A DNA stretch of 64,000 nt from an uncultured Collinsella sp. (lineage in GTDB: Bacteria; Actinomycetota; Coriobacteriia; Coriobacteriales; Coriobacteriaceae). Each line of letters begins with the position of its first letter. Position 1 is the stretch's first letter. Shown here in pieces: positions 43,562-51,564 of the stretch. Made by a program: the position numbers and the translations under genes. The notes below the pieces were generated by a model that ran no database searches, was not told where the DNA came from, and saw only the letters and a program-made list of their open reading frames with translations. The stretch spans positions 124,001 through 188,000 of the forward strand of contig CATYSO010000001.1 of assembly GCA_958412345.1 (NCBI GenBank), given 5' to 3'.

Positions 43562-46246
43562 ATGCGACATGTGCATATTCATGTGACGGGCATTGTGCAG
43601 GGCGTTGGCATGCGGCCGTTTGTGTATCGCGAGGCCATGGCGCATGGCATTTGCGGATGGGTGCTCAACGCGGGCGACGGCGTGCATATCGAGGCGCACG
43701 CTCCGGCCGATGCGCTCGATGCTTTTGTTGCCGCGCTTTCTGCGCATGCGCCTGCGGCAGCCCGCGTAGAGCATGTCGAGGTTGTGGACCTGGCAGCCAA
43801 CGGTTGGGATGCCGCCAATGAAGAGGGTTTTCGCATCGTAGCATCGCAGGACCAGACCGCGCACACGACGCTCGTCTCGCCCGATATCGCCACCTGCAAC
43901 GATTGCCTGCGCGAGCTGTTCGATCCCGCCGACCGACGCTATCACTACCCCTTTATCAACTGCACTAACTGCGGCCCACGCTTTACCATCATCCGATCGC
44001 TGCCTTATGACCGAGCGGCTACCTCGATGGACCGTTTTCCCATGTGCCCTGAGTGTGCCGCGGAGTATGCCAATCCGCTCGATCGTCGCTTTCACGCGCA
44101 GCCCGATGCCTGCTTTGATTGCGGGCCGCATATCATGTGGCGCGAAGTGGGCGTGGGCGATGAGCCGGGCGAAGCCGCCGCGCCGCTGGCCGTCGGCACC
44201 ACGCGCGAGACCAGCGACGCCATTATCGACCGCTGCGTTGAGCTGCTGGCCGTTGGTGGCATCGTCGCCATCAAGGGCCTGGGCGGATTCCATCTATCCT
44301 GTGACGCCTCCAACGAGCAGGCGGTAGCCGAGCTTCGCCGCCGTAAACGCCGCAGCAACAAGCCACTTGCCGTTATGGTGCGCAGCCTTGCCGACGTTGA
44401 ACGCCTGTGCCATGTCGATGATGCCGAGCGCGACGTGCTGGCCGGCAGCATCCGCCCCATCGTGCTGCTGCGCCGGCGTGGTGCTGGCGAGGGAGATTTC
44501 TCCGATGCTCTCGAACTCGCTCCGTCCGTTGCGCACGATCTGCCCGAACTCGGCGTCATGCTCCCCTATACCCCGCTTCAGCATCTGTTGCTTGCCGCCG
44601 CCGCTTCGCACGGCATGCGCGCGCTGGTTATGACCAGTGGAAACTTGAGCGAAGAGCCTATCGAGACCGACGACGACCTTGCCTGGGAACACCTCGTTGC
44701 CACCGGCATCGCCGACGCGCTGCTCGGCAATGACCGCGCAATCCTCTCGCGCTATGACGACTCCGTGGTGCGCGTGGTCGACGGCGCCGCTATGCCTGTG
44801 CGCCGCGCCCGCGGCTATGCGCCGCAGCCGTTGCCGTTGCCGTTGCCGACGATCGATGCCGCCGCGCCCTGTGTGCTCGCCTGCGGGCCGCAGCAAAAGG
44901 CCACGATTGCGCTCACACGCGAGGACTCGGACGGTCCTGCGGCTTGTTTTGTGTCGCAGCATATTGGAGATGTCGAAAACGGCGCGACTTTCGATGCGTG
45001 GAACGCCGCGCGTACGCGCCTGGAAGACCTTTTTGACCTAGTGCCCGCCGCGCTGGCCTGCGATCTGCATCCTAGTTATCTATCGAGCCAATGGGCACGC
45101 GAGCAGACGCGGGAACAAGGTCTGCCACTTGTCGAGGTCCAACATCATCATGCGCATATCGCGAGCGTCATGGCCGAGGCCATCGCCGCGGGCCAGCTTG
45201 CGCCTGACGCACGCGTGCTCGGCATCGCCTTCGATGGCACGGGCGCCGGCACCGACGGGACCATTTGGGGCGGCGAATTTCTTGTCGCCGGCCTCACCGA
45301 TTTTGAGCGCGCCGCGCATCCGCGTACCTGGGCGCTCCCCGGCGGCGCCGCATCCGTGCGCGATGCCCGACGCAACGCCTTTGCCCTGCTCAGTGAACTC
45401 GGCCTGCTCGAACATCCGGGCGCCGCCCCGCTTTTGGATAGCATTGACGAGCAAACACGTAGCGTGACGACCACGATGGTCGAGCGGAACATTAACAGCC
45501 CGCGCACGAGCAGCATGGGCCGTTTGTTTGACGCCGCGGCGGCAATCTTGGGCATCTGCGGCACTGCAACCTACGAGGGTGAACCCGCCATCGAGCTCGA
45601 GGCCGCCGCTTGGCGCGCTCTTGACGACGAAAACAGCCATTCCACTGGCAATCAGGCGGGTGTATCCGCATCCGTCTCAACATCGCTGGACAGTTTGTTC
45701 AGATACGTATTAACTACAGACCCCCTATCCGACATTTTTGACTCGAATTTGACCAAAAAGGGCTCTCCAGACACCCCGTTTGCGGCAAGCATGCCCGGTG
45801 CAGGCCCAAAATCGACCCATTTGGGGTGTTCGCAGACGGCTTTTGCCACCCAGAGCCCACCACAAAAATACGTATCTGAACTAACTGTCCAGGCGGCCTC
45901 GGATAGCTCCCTCGTTTTGGACCAAAGACCATTTTTTGAGGCGCTTTTGGAGGGAATTGAGGCCGGCGCGCCGGCCGACAAGCTCGCGCTCGACTTCCAT
46001 ATCGCCATTGCACGCGCATCGGCCCAAGTCGCAAGCGAAATCTGCGCCCGCGAAGGCATCGACACCGTCGCGCTCTCGGGCGGCGTGTTCATGAACCGTC
46101 TTTTACTTCGGCTCCTCACCCGCGAGCTCAAAAGCATGGGTCTCACTGTCTTGATTCCCCGCTCCGTGCCCGTCAACGATGGCTGCATTGCCTACGGCCA
46201 GGCGGCGGTCGCCCGCGCTCGGCTCGCGCAGGTCATACCGCAGTAG
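43562..46246 (+). CDS. hypF: Carbamoyltransferase HypF, carrying an in-frame palindromic insertion
   Basis: An 894-residue HypF, which uses carbamoyl phosphate and ATP to make the thiocarbamate on HypE that becomes the cyanide ligands of [NiFe]-hydrogenase. Domains in order: acylphosphatase (1-90, TGIVQGVGMRPFVYREA), two zinc fingers (CNDC, CTNCGP, CPEC, CFDCGP; about 110-185), YrdC-like (about 215-400), and a Kae1-like domain (VQHHHAHIASVMAEA, GIAFDGTGAGTDGTIWGGE, ALSGGVFMNR). Usual length is about 750-770. Part of the excess is a 69-residue insert at about 708-777 encoded by a palindromic element. The frame is intact and key motifs lie on both sides, so it is probably functional. The ATG at 43562 has GAGGGG upstream. 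Confidence 0.95.
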   Translation: MRHVHIHVTGIVQGVGMRPFVYREAMAHGICGWVLNAGDGVHIEAHAPADALDAFVAALSAHAPAAARVEHVEVVDLAANGWDAANEEGFRIVASQDQTAHTTLVSPDIATCNDCLRELFDPADRRYHYPFINCTNCGPRFTIIRSLPYDRAATSMDRFPMCPECAAEYANPLDRRFHAQPDACFDCGPHIMWREVGVGDEPGEAAAPLAVGTTRETSDAIIDRCVELLAVGGIVAIKGLGGFHLSCDASNEQAVAELRRRKRRSNKPLAVMVRSLADVERLCHVDDAERDVLAGSIRPIVLLRRRGAGEGDFSDALELAPSVAHDLPELGVMLPYTPLQHLLLAAAASHGMRALVMTSGNLSEEPIETDDDLAWEHLVATGIADALLGNDRAILSRYDDSVVRVVDGAAMPVRRARGYAPQPLPLPLPTIDAAAPCVLACGPQQKATIALTREDSDGPAACFVSQHIGDVENGATFDAWNAARTRLEDLFDLVPAALACDLHPSYLSSQWAREQTREQGLPLVEVQHHHAHIASVMAEAIAAGQLAPDARVLGIAFDGTGAGTDGTIWGGEFLVAGLTDFERAAHPRTWALPGGAASVRDARRNAFALLSELGLLEHPGAAPLLDSIDEQTRSVTTTMVERNINSPRTSSMGRLFDAAAAILGICGTATYEGEPAIELEAAAWRALDDENSHSTGNQAGVSASVSTSLDSLFRYVLTTDPLSDIFDSNLTKKGSPDTPFAASMPGAGPKSTHLGCSQTAFATQSPPQKYVSELTVQAASDSSLVLDQRPFFEALLEGIEAGAPADKLALDFHIAIARASAQVASEICAREGIDTVALSGGVFMNRLLLRLLTRELKSMGLTVLIPRSVPVNDGCIAYGQAAVARARLAQVIPQ
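45686..45892 (+). mobile_element. 207-bp palindromic element inserted in frame within hypF
   Basis: The 26-base ends (CTGGACAGTTTGTTCAGATA, then CGTATT; and AATACGTATCTGAACTAACT, then GTCCAG) are inverted repeats with one mismatch. Between them lie about 155 bases. The total of 207 bases is exactly 69 codons and contains no stop in the hypF frame. The encoded segment (starting LDSLFRYVLTTDPLSD) has no counterpart in HypF proteins as known. No transposase is present. It looks like a non-autonomous element tolerated as a peptide insert. Confidence 0.75.
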
Positions 46247-46377
46247 GCTGTTTGGCTAGCCCATGCGCCGCCGTCTCACAGGTGTAACGCGTTTGCCCGC
46301 AACCCCCGCGAGCGCTACCATCAACTGATGGATAATTAAGCGCCTATCCAGCGCTAAGCGTATAAAAGGGGAACATT

Positions 46378-46638
46378 ATGTGCCTTGCCGTTCCCGGTAA
46401 AGTGGTCAAACGCGACGACGACCTAAAGGCGACCGTCGACATGATGGGCATCGAGCGCCCCGTTTCGTTGCGCCTCGTGCCGACGGCGCAGGTAGGCGAC
46501 TATGTTCTCGTACATGCCGGCTTTGGCATCCAGATTGTTGACGAGCAGGAAGCTCAAGAGACGCTCAATCTCGTCAACACCATGACCGAACTGGTCGAAG
46601 AAGACCAGCTGGCCACCAACCCGGCCGAGGCTTACTAG
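46378..46638 (+). CDS. hypC: Hydrogenase maturation chaperone HypC
   Basis: An 86-residue HypC/HupF protein. It carries the Fe(CN)2CO precursor with HypD and hands it to the hydrogenase large subunit. The essential N-terminal MCLAVPGKV is intact, with Cys2 after Met removal, and the barrel region VGDYVLVHAGFGIQIVDE is conserved. The gene starts 131 bases after hypF, with AAAAGGGGAAC upstream, so it may have its own promoter. Its TAG overlaps the GTG start of hypD. Confidence 0.97.
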   Translation: MCLAVPGKVVKRDDDLKATVDMMGIERPVSLRLVPTAQVGDYVLVHAGFGIQIVDEQEAQETLNLVNTMTELVEEDQLATNPAEAY

Positions 46639-47750
46639 TGGCGGCCGGACAGCCGGCTCGCTCCGGTATCGACTTCTCGGCATTCCGCGATCCCAAGCTG
46701 GCTCGCGAGCTCATCGAGCGCATCCGTGAACTCGTCGGCGACCGCACCATCAACCTTATGGAAGTCTGCGGCACGCACACCGTGAGCATCGGTCGCTATG
46801 GCTTTCGCTCCATTATGCCTGCCGGGCTCAAACTGCTGAGCGGTCCGGGTTGCCCCGTCTGTGTTACCGCCAACCGCGATATCGACCATGCAATCGCGCT
46901 CGCCAAGATGGACGGCGCCATCATCACCACCTTTGGCGACATGATGCGCGTGCCCGGGTCGTCTACCTCGCTCGCCGCGCAAAAGGCGGCGGGGCGCGAT
47001 ATTCGCATTGTGTACTCCCCGCTCGATGCACTCGATATCGCCGAACACAACCCCGATCGCCCGGTCATCTTTATGGGCGTCGGCTTTGAGACCACGACGC
47101 CCACCATCGCCGCCGCCATTTTGGAGGCCGATGCACGCGGACTCCAGAACTTCTCGGTCTATTGCGCCCACAAGACCACGCCGCCGGCGCTGCGCGCCAT
47201 CGCCAACGATCCCGAGACCACTATCGACGGCTTTATCCTTCCGGGACACGTCGCCACCATCACGGGCTTAGCCCCCTTTGACTTTTTGGTCGATGAGTTC
47301 GAGACCCCAGGCGTAGTCACCGGATTTGAGCCGGTCGATATTCTGCAGGGCATCTGCATGCTGGTCCAGATGGTTGTTGAGGGGCAGCCCGCAATCGACA
47401 ACGCCTACCGCCGTGGCGTCAACGCAGACGGCAACCCCGTGGCGCGCCAGCTGGTCGAGCAGGTGTTTGAGCCATGCGACACCACGTGGCGCGGGCTGGG
47501 GCCGATTGCCAACTCGGGCCTTTCCATCCGCCCCGAGTTCTCGCGCTTTGATGCCCGCACTCGCTTTGACGTGCCCGTTGAGACGACGGTCGAGCCGCGT
47601 GGGTGCCGCTGCGGCGACGTGCTGCGCGGGGCCATTACGCCGAGCGACTGCCCTCTGTTCGGCCGCGCTTGTACACCCGAGCATCCCATCGGCCCCTGCA
47701 TGGTGAGTTCCGAGGGCAGCTGTGCGGCACATTATCGTTATCGCGACTAG
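46638..47750 (+). CDS. hypD: Hydrogenase maturation protein HypD
   Basis: A 370-residue 4Fe-4S protein forming the scaffold on which the Fe(CN)2CO unit is built with HypC. Conserved motifs are MEVCGTHT, LSGPGCPVCVT, GFETTTPT, FCAHK-like YCAHKTTPPA, GFILPGHV and the C-terminal cysteine cluster GCRCGDVLRG with CPLFG and CTPEHPIGPCMVSSEGSCAA. The GTG start overlaps the hypC stop by one base, giving coupled translation. Length is normal. Confidence 0.97.
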   Translation: MAAGQPARSGIDFSAFRDPKLARELIERIRELVGDRTINLMEVCGTHTVSIGRYGFRSIMPAGLKLLSGPGCPVCVTANRDIDHAIALAKMDGAIITTFGDMMRVPGSSTSLAAQKAAGRDIRIVYSPLDALDIAEHNPDRPVIFMGVGFETTTPTIAAAILEADARGLQNFSVYCAHKTTPPALRAIANDPETTIDGFILPGHVATITGLAPFDFLVDEFETPGVVTGFEPVDILQGICMLVQMVVEGQPAIDNAYRRGVNADGNPVARQLVEQVFEPCDTTWRGLGPIANSGLSIRPEFSRFDARTRFDVPVETTVEPRGCRCGDVLRGAITPSDCPLFGRACTPEHPIGPCMVSSEGSCAAHYRYRD

Positions 47751-47779
47751 CTCAAACACCCTCGATTGGAGTTTTCGAT

Positions 47780-48814
47780 ATGTCCCATACTGCCACCGAT
47801 AGCACTGTCCTGCTGGGCCACGGCTCCGGCGGGCAGATGATGAAACGCATCATCGACGAGGTCTTTCTGGATGCCTTTGGGTCGCCCGAGCTGCTCGAAG
47901 GCAACGACGCCGGTGTCGCCGCCCTGCCCGGCAGCGGGCGCATCGCCATGTCGACCGACAGCTTTGTGGTGACGCCGCAGTTCTTCCCCGGTGGCAATAT
48001 CGGCAGGCTCGCCGTGTGCGGAACCGTCAACGACGTCGCGACCTCGGGCGCCAACGTGCGCTATCTTTCGTGCGGTTTTATCCTCGAAGAGGGCTATTCC
48101 ATGGATAAGCTACGCCAGATTGTGCAGACCATGGCCGAGACGGCGCGCGAGGCGGGCGTCAAAATCATCACCGGCGACACCAAAGTGGTCGAGCGCGGCG
48201 GGGCCGACGGCGTCTACATCAATACCGCTGGCGTAGGCGAGGTGCCTGCGGGCGTGGCGCTCAGCGGTGCAAACTGCCAGCCCGGCGATGTCATCCTGGT
48301 CTCGGGCACGCTGGGCGACCACGGCATCGCCATCATGAGCCAGCGCGAGGGCCTGGCGTTCTCGAGCAGCATCGAGAGCGACGCCGCGCCCCTCAACCAC
48401 CTGATTGCCGACGTACTGGCCGCCGCTCCCGACACACGCTGCTTCCGCGACCCCACGCGCGGCGGCCTGGCGTCCACGCTCAATGAGTTTGCGCAGGCCA
48501 GCGACGTTGCCATGGAAATCGACGAGGACGCCGTGCCCGTGCGCTCCGATGTGCAGGCCGCCTGCGAGATGCTCGGCTACGACGTGCTGCAGGTGGCAAA
48601 CGAGGGCAAGATGGTCGCCGTGGTACCAGCCGAACAGGCCGACGCGGCGCTAGCAGCCATGCGTGCCGCCCGCTACGGCGAGAACGCCGCCATCATCGGT
48701 CGCGTGCTGCCAGTCGCCGAAGGCGCTCGACCCGCCGTGCGCGTGCGCACCGGCTGGGGCTCCACCCGCATCCTCGACATGCTCGTGGGCGAGCAGCTGC
48801 CCAGGATCTGCTAG
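47780..48814 (+). CDS. hypE: Hydrogenase maturation protein HypE
   Basis: A 344-residue enzyme that dehydrates its C-terminal thiocarbamate to thiocyanate, the source of the cyanide ligands. The N-terminus has LLGHGSGGQMMKRII, and the PurM-like fold shows MSTDSFVVTPQFFPGGNIG and GDTKVVERG. The C-terminus is LPRIC, with the essential terminal cysteine. The ATG at 47780 with TTGGAG upstream is preferred to a longer frame that would overlap hypD. It completes the cluster hypF-hypC-hypD-hypE. Confidence 0.97.
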   Translation: MSHTATDSTVLLGHGSGGQMMKRIIDEVFLDAFGSPELLEGNDAGVAALPGSGRIAMSTDSFVVTPQFFPGGNIGRLAVCGTVNDVATSGANVRYLSCGFILEEGYSMDKLRQIVQTMAETAREAGVKIITGDTKVVERGGADGVYINTAGVGEVPAGVALSGANCQPGDVILVSGTLGDHGIAIMSQREGLAFSSSIESDAAPLNHLIADVLAAAPDTRCFRDPTRGGLASTLNEFAQASDVAMEIDEDAVPVRSDVQAACEMLGYDVLQVANEGKMVAVVPAEQADAALAAMRAARYGENAAIIGRVLPVAEGARPAVRVRTGWGSTRILDMLVGEQLPRIC

Positions 48815-48940
48815 CGGCAAAGACTTGCGGCTGGCGCAGTGCAACTCGAGGCTGCTACAGATATTCAGATTCCAAACGCGTCCGACGCGCAAGCCCAGTA
48901 TCATGGGGTGCGTTTTACAACTCAAGCGGCAGGAGCACCC

Positions 48941-49609
48941 ATGGCAGCAGCTTTTTCCCATGTGATCTTTGACCTGGACGGCACCATCCTCAATACGCTC
49001 GAGGACCTGGCGGCCGCCGGCAACCATACCTGTGAGATGCACGGCTGGCCCACGTTTGCCGTGGACGAGTACCGCTACAAGGTGGGAAACGGCATGCTTA
49101 AGCTGGTCGAGCGCTTTATGCCCGCCGAGTACGCGGGCGACGGCCGAATGTTTGAGCAGACGCTTGCCGAGTTTAGGGCCTATTACGGCGAGCACAAGGA
49201 AGACCACACCGCTCCCTACGACGGCACGATCGAGATGCTCGACCGCCTGCGTGCCGCGGGCGTTCAGCTTGCCGTGCTCACCAACAAGGACCACATTTCG
49301 GCCGCTCCGCTTATCGAAAAGTACTTTGGTCCCGATCGTTTTGCGCTGGTGCAGGGTCGTGTCGACGCGTTTCCGCCCAAGCCCGAGGCGCCCGTCACGC
49401 TGCATGTGATGAATGGGCTGGGCGCCGACCCGGCGAACACGCTCTACGTAGGCGATTCGAATGTCGATGTTCTGACCGGCCACAACGCCGGCCTTAAGAG
49501 CGCCGGCGTCACCTGGGGCTTCCGCGGCCGAGCAGAGCTGGAGGCCGCCGGCGCCGACTACGTGGTAGACACCCAGGACGAGCTCGCTGCGCTGATCTTG
49601 GGCGAGTAG
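48941..49609 (+). CDS. HAD-family phosphatase (phosphoglycolate phosphatase-like)
   Basis: A 222-residue HAD hydrolase with the cap type of phosphoglycolate phosphatase. Motif I is VIFDLDGTILNTLEDL, motif II is LAVLTNKD, the motif III lysine is in FPPKPEAP, and motif IV is TLYVGDSNVDVLTGHNAG. Substrate is uncertain; pyrophosphatase or phosphoglycolate activity are the usual options. The ATG at 48941 has AGGAGCACCC upstream. It follows hypE by 126 bases without an obvious terminator. Confidence 0.92.
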   Translation: MAAAFSHVIFDLDGTILNTLEDLAAAGNHTCEMHGWPTFAVDEYRYKVGNGMLKLVERFMPAEYAGDGRMFEQTLAEFRAYYGEHKEDHTAPYDGTIEMLDRLRAAGVQLAVLTNKDHISAAPLIEKYFGPDRFALVQGRVDAFPPKPEAPVTLHVMNGLGADPANTLYVGDSNVDVLTGHNAGLKSAGVTWGFRGRAELEAAGADYVVDTQDELAALILGE

Positions 49610-49650
49610 CGGGGCTGTCGCTCAACACGGCTGGATAGATTCTGTCGCGC

Positions 49651-49760
49651 GGAAAGCGCATCCCGTTTTGCCGCCTCAGAATGGGATGCGCTTTCCGGTT
49701 GAGCCTTGTCGGGGAAACGGCATCCCGTTTCAGAGCAATATTCCGGGTCGCACTTTCCGC
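49651..49760. repeat. Dispersed repeat (family F, copy 2)
   Basis: GGAAAGCGCATCCCGTTTTG (49651-49670) pairs with GAATGGGATGCGCTTTCC (49679-49696). A second half follows (GGGGAAACGGCATCCCG ... CGGGTCGCACTTTCCGC, 49711-49760). It matches the sequence at 27434-27483. The region 49761-49934 holds a segment also found before element A4 (AAAGGAACGTCCCCAAGTGC and CGCCGCAGGTAGAGGACGGA). No gene is evident in 49610-50084. Confidence 0.65.
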
Positions 49761-49934
49761 AACCCACGCCATCCGGAAACCGTGACCCGCCATTCAGCCA
49801 AATACCGGCTCGTATTTTCCCGAGCATTCGATGCAACGCTGGCGCAGGGAGTGTCCCCAACTGCCGGCAGAAAAGGAACGTCCCCAAGTGCCGCCCCAAT
49901 GACTACCATGGCAACGCCGCAGGTAGAGGACGGA

Positions 49935-50081
49935 CAGCGAGCGGGCACCAGAGCGAACAAATTGGCATGAAAAGAGGACGGCATAGACCTTCTGGTCATG
50001 CCGTCCTCTTTGAATGACAAGTTGTCGCTCTGGTGCCCGCGCAGCGTCGAGCAGTTGCGGCGTTTGGTAAAACGCCGCAAC
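49935..50081 (-). repeat. Structured element A3 (147 bp) next to a lipoprotein stop codon
   Basis: Third copy of family A. The outer stem is a perfect 16 bp (GCGGGCACCAGAGCGA with TCGCTCTGGTGCCCGC). The inner stem is weak (TTG-CAT with ATG-CAA). The third hairpin is 12 plus 4 bp (AGAGGACGGCAT-GACC, loop TTCT). The terminal hairpin is GTTGCGGCGTTT/AAACGCCGCAAC. It ends three bases from the TAG stop (complement 50085-50087) of the minus-strand lipoprotein gene. Confidence 0.85.
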
Positions 50082-50084
50082 AAA

Positions 50085-50642
50085 CTAGCTCAGCATCGCA
50101 TCCATCATCTCGGAGTTGACGGAGTCGTCAGCAGACCACTCGCCGTCGTCGTTGCAGGTGTACTTGAAGATAACCGTGGTCTTCCTGGGCTCGGTGGCCT
50201 TGGTCACATCGACCATCACCTGGCCGGCCATCTTGTACAGCTCATCGTCGGAAGGCATCGTGTCGAGCGCGGCAACCTGCTCCTGATACTGGGTGGAGAA
50301 GTCCTCGACGATCTTGTTCATGGACTTGCAGGTGATGGAGACCTCGGCGGTCGCAACGCCCTTGTCCTCGTCGACCGTCACATCGCCGATCTTGTAGTCA
50401 AAGCCCTCGAGATAGGTCTTGGCATACTCCTTGGGATCGATGCCCAGCTGCTCGAACTCGTCGCCCGAAGCCTCTTCCAGACCAGAGAGGAAATCGTCGC
50501 CACCGTTTTTGACCTCATCGAACTGAGTCGTAAGGTCCTCGGTGATGAGCTCTTCGATCGAGGGGCCTCCGCAACCGGAAAGCACGACCACGCATGCAAC
50601 CAAGACGGCCATGAGGGGCGCAAGCAGCAGCTTCTTTTTCAT
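50085..50642 (-). CDS. Lipoprotein of unknown function
   Basis: A 185-residue exported lipoprotein. The signal peptide KKKLLLAPLMAVLVACVVVLSGCGG ends with the lipobox LSGC, whose cysteine is lipidated after cleavage by signal peptidase II. The mature part is acidic and mostly helical. It resembles the many small Coriobacteriia lipoproteins with a DUF of the DUF5105 type, but the assignment is not firm. The ATG at 50642 has GGGAGGAC upstream. It is followed at once by structured element A3. Confidence 0.8.
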   Translation of the reverse strand: MKKKLLLAPLMAVLVACVVVLSGCGGPSIEELITEDLTTQFDEVKNGGDDFLSGLEEASGDEFEQLGIDPKEYAKTYLEGFDYKIGDVTVDEDKGVATAEVSITCKSMNKIVEDFSTQYQEQVAALDTMPSDDELYKMAGQVMVDVTKATEPRKTTVIFKYTCNDDGEWSADDSVNSEMMDAMLS

Positions 50643-50820
50643 GTTGTCCTCCCAATAAGCGGCACCGTGCTTCCCAACACGGCGCACGTTGTAATAAGTA
50701 AGCTCATACTATCCACTTATGAACACCCCCGACAGCACGAAAGCGCGGTTGGTTCGTTTTAGCGTCCGAACGGTCTGCGAGTCCGCTCAGCGTGCAATAA
50801 AGCGCATCGGTACCGTGCAA

Positions 50821-50853
50821 TAAAAAAGGGTGGCCGGACAATCCGACCACCCC
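50821..50853 (-). terminator. Rho-independent terminator after the IIA-Glc gene
   Basis: On the minus strand GGGTGGTCGGA pairs with TCCGGCCACCC, using one G-U pair that exists only in this orientation, followed by TTTTTTATTG. It begins 25 bases past the stop codon. Confidence 0.88.
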
Positions 50854-50877
50854 AAAACATCCTGTGGACGCCGCGAT

Positions 50878-51414
50878 TTACTTGCGGACAACCTTGACGA
50901 TAGCATCACCGGCGGCGACAGCGGAGTCGGCCTCGACGGCGAGTTCGACATCGGCAAACTCGGCGGTGTTGGACACGGCCACCACGACGCAGTCCTTGTA
51001 ACCGGCAGCGGCGATCTTGGCGCGGTCGATCTTGAGTATGGGCTGGCCAGCCTTCACAACGTCGTCGGCCTTGACGAAGCCCTCGAAGCCATCACCGTTC
51101 ATGTTGACGGTATCGACGCCAACGTGCACCAGAACCTCGATGCCGCTATCGGACTGCAAGCCCACGGCGTGACCCATGGTGACGGTCACCTTGCCGTCGC
51201 AGGGAGCGTAGACCAGGTCGTCCTCGGGCCACACGGCGCAGCCCTTGCCCAGAACCTCGCCACCAAAGACGGGATCGGGCACGTCGGCCATCTTGATGAC
51301 CTTGCCCTTGACGGGCGAGCACAGCACGTCGGCGCCGGCAGAAGCAGAGATGGAGGCGGGAGCAGCAGCGGCGGCAGGCTCAGCCTTCTTCTTGAACATG
51401 TCAAACAGACCCAT
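50878..51414 (-). CDS. PTS glucose-family IIA component (IIA-Glc/Crr type)
   Basis: A 178-residue phosphocarrier. The IIA-Glc fold shows SPVKGKVIKMADVPDPVFGG and the two active-site histidines in TMGHAVGLQ and VLVHVGVDTVNMNG. An N-terminal helix and Ala-rich linker (residues 1-35) precede it, the part that binds the membrane in enteric IIA-Glc. The ATG at 51414 has AGGAG seven bases upstream. It lies downstream of the GH1 gene on the same strand, so it may phosphorylate a beta-glucoside permease that lacks its own IIA domain. Confidence 0.93.
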   Translation of the reverse strand: MGLFDMFKKKAEPAAAAAPASISASAGADVLCSPVKGKVIKMADVPDPVFGGEVLGKGCAVWPEDDLVYAPCDGKVTVTMGHAVGLQSDSGIEVLVHVGVDTVNMNGDGFEGFVKADDVVKAGQPILKIDRAKIAAAGYKDCVVVAVSNTAEFADVELAVEADSAVAAGDAIVKVVRK

Positions 51415-51564
51415 ACGTTTTCTCCTCTTGATTAAGCGCAACGTTATGCGCATGCCTATGGTGATTATAGTGCCAAATGGTCTGAAAACTAAGGTGAGGG
51501 CTCGAATCGAGAGCCCTTCCAAGCCCTTCCCAAAACCTTTCCCCAGTGGCACTCATATTGTCGA

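Noticed and set aside
43562..46246. hypF as a pseudogene because of the insertion
   Set aside because: The insert is a multiple of three with no stop, and motifs after it (ALSGGVFMNR) are in frame.
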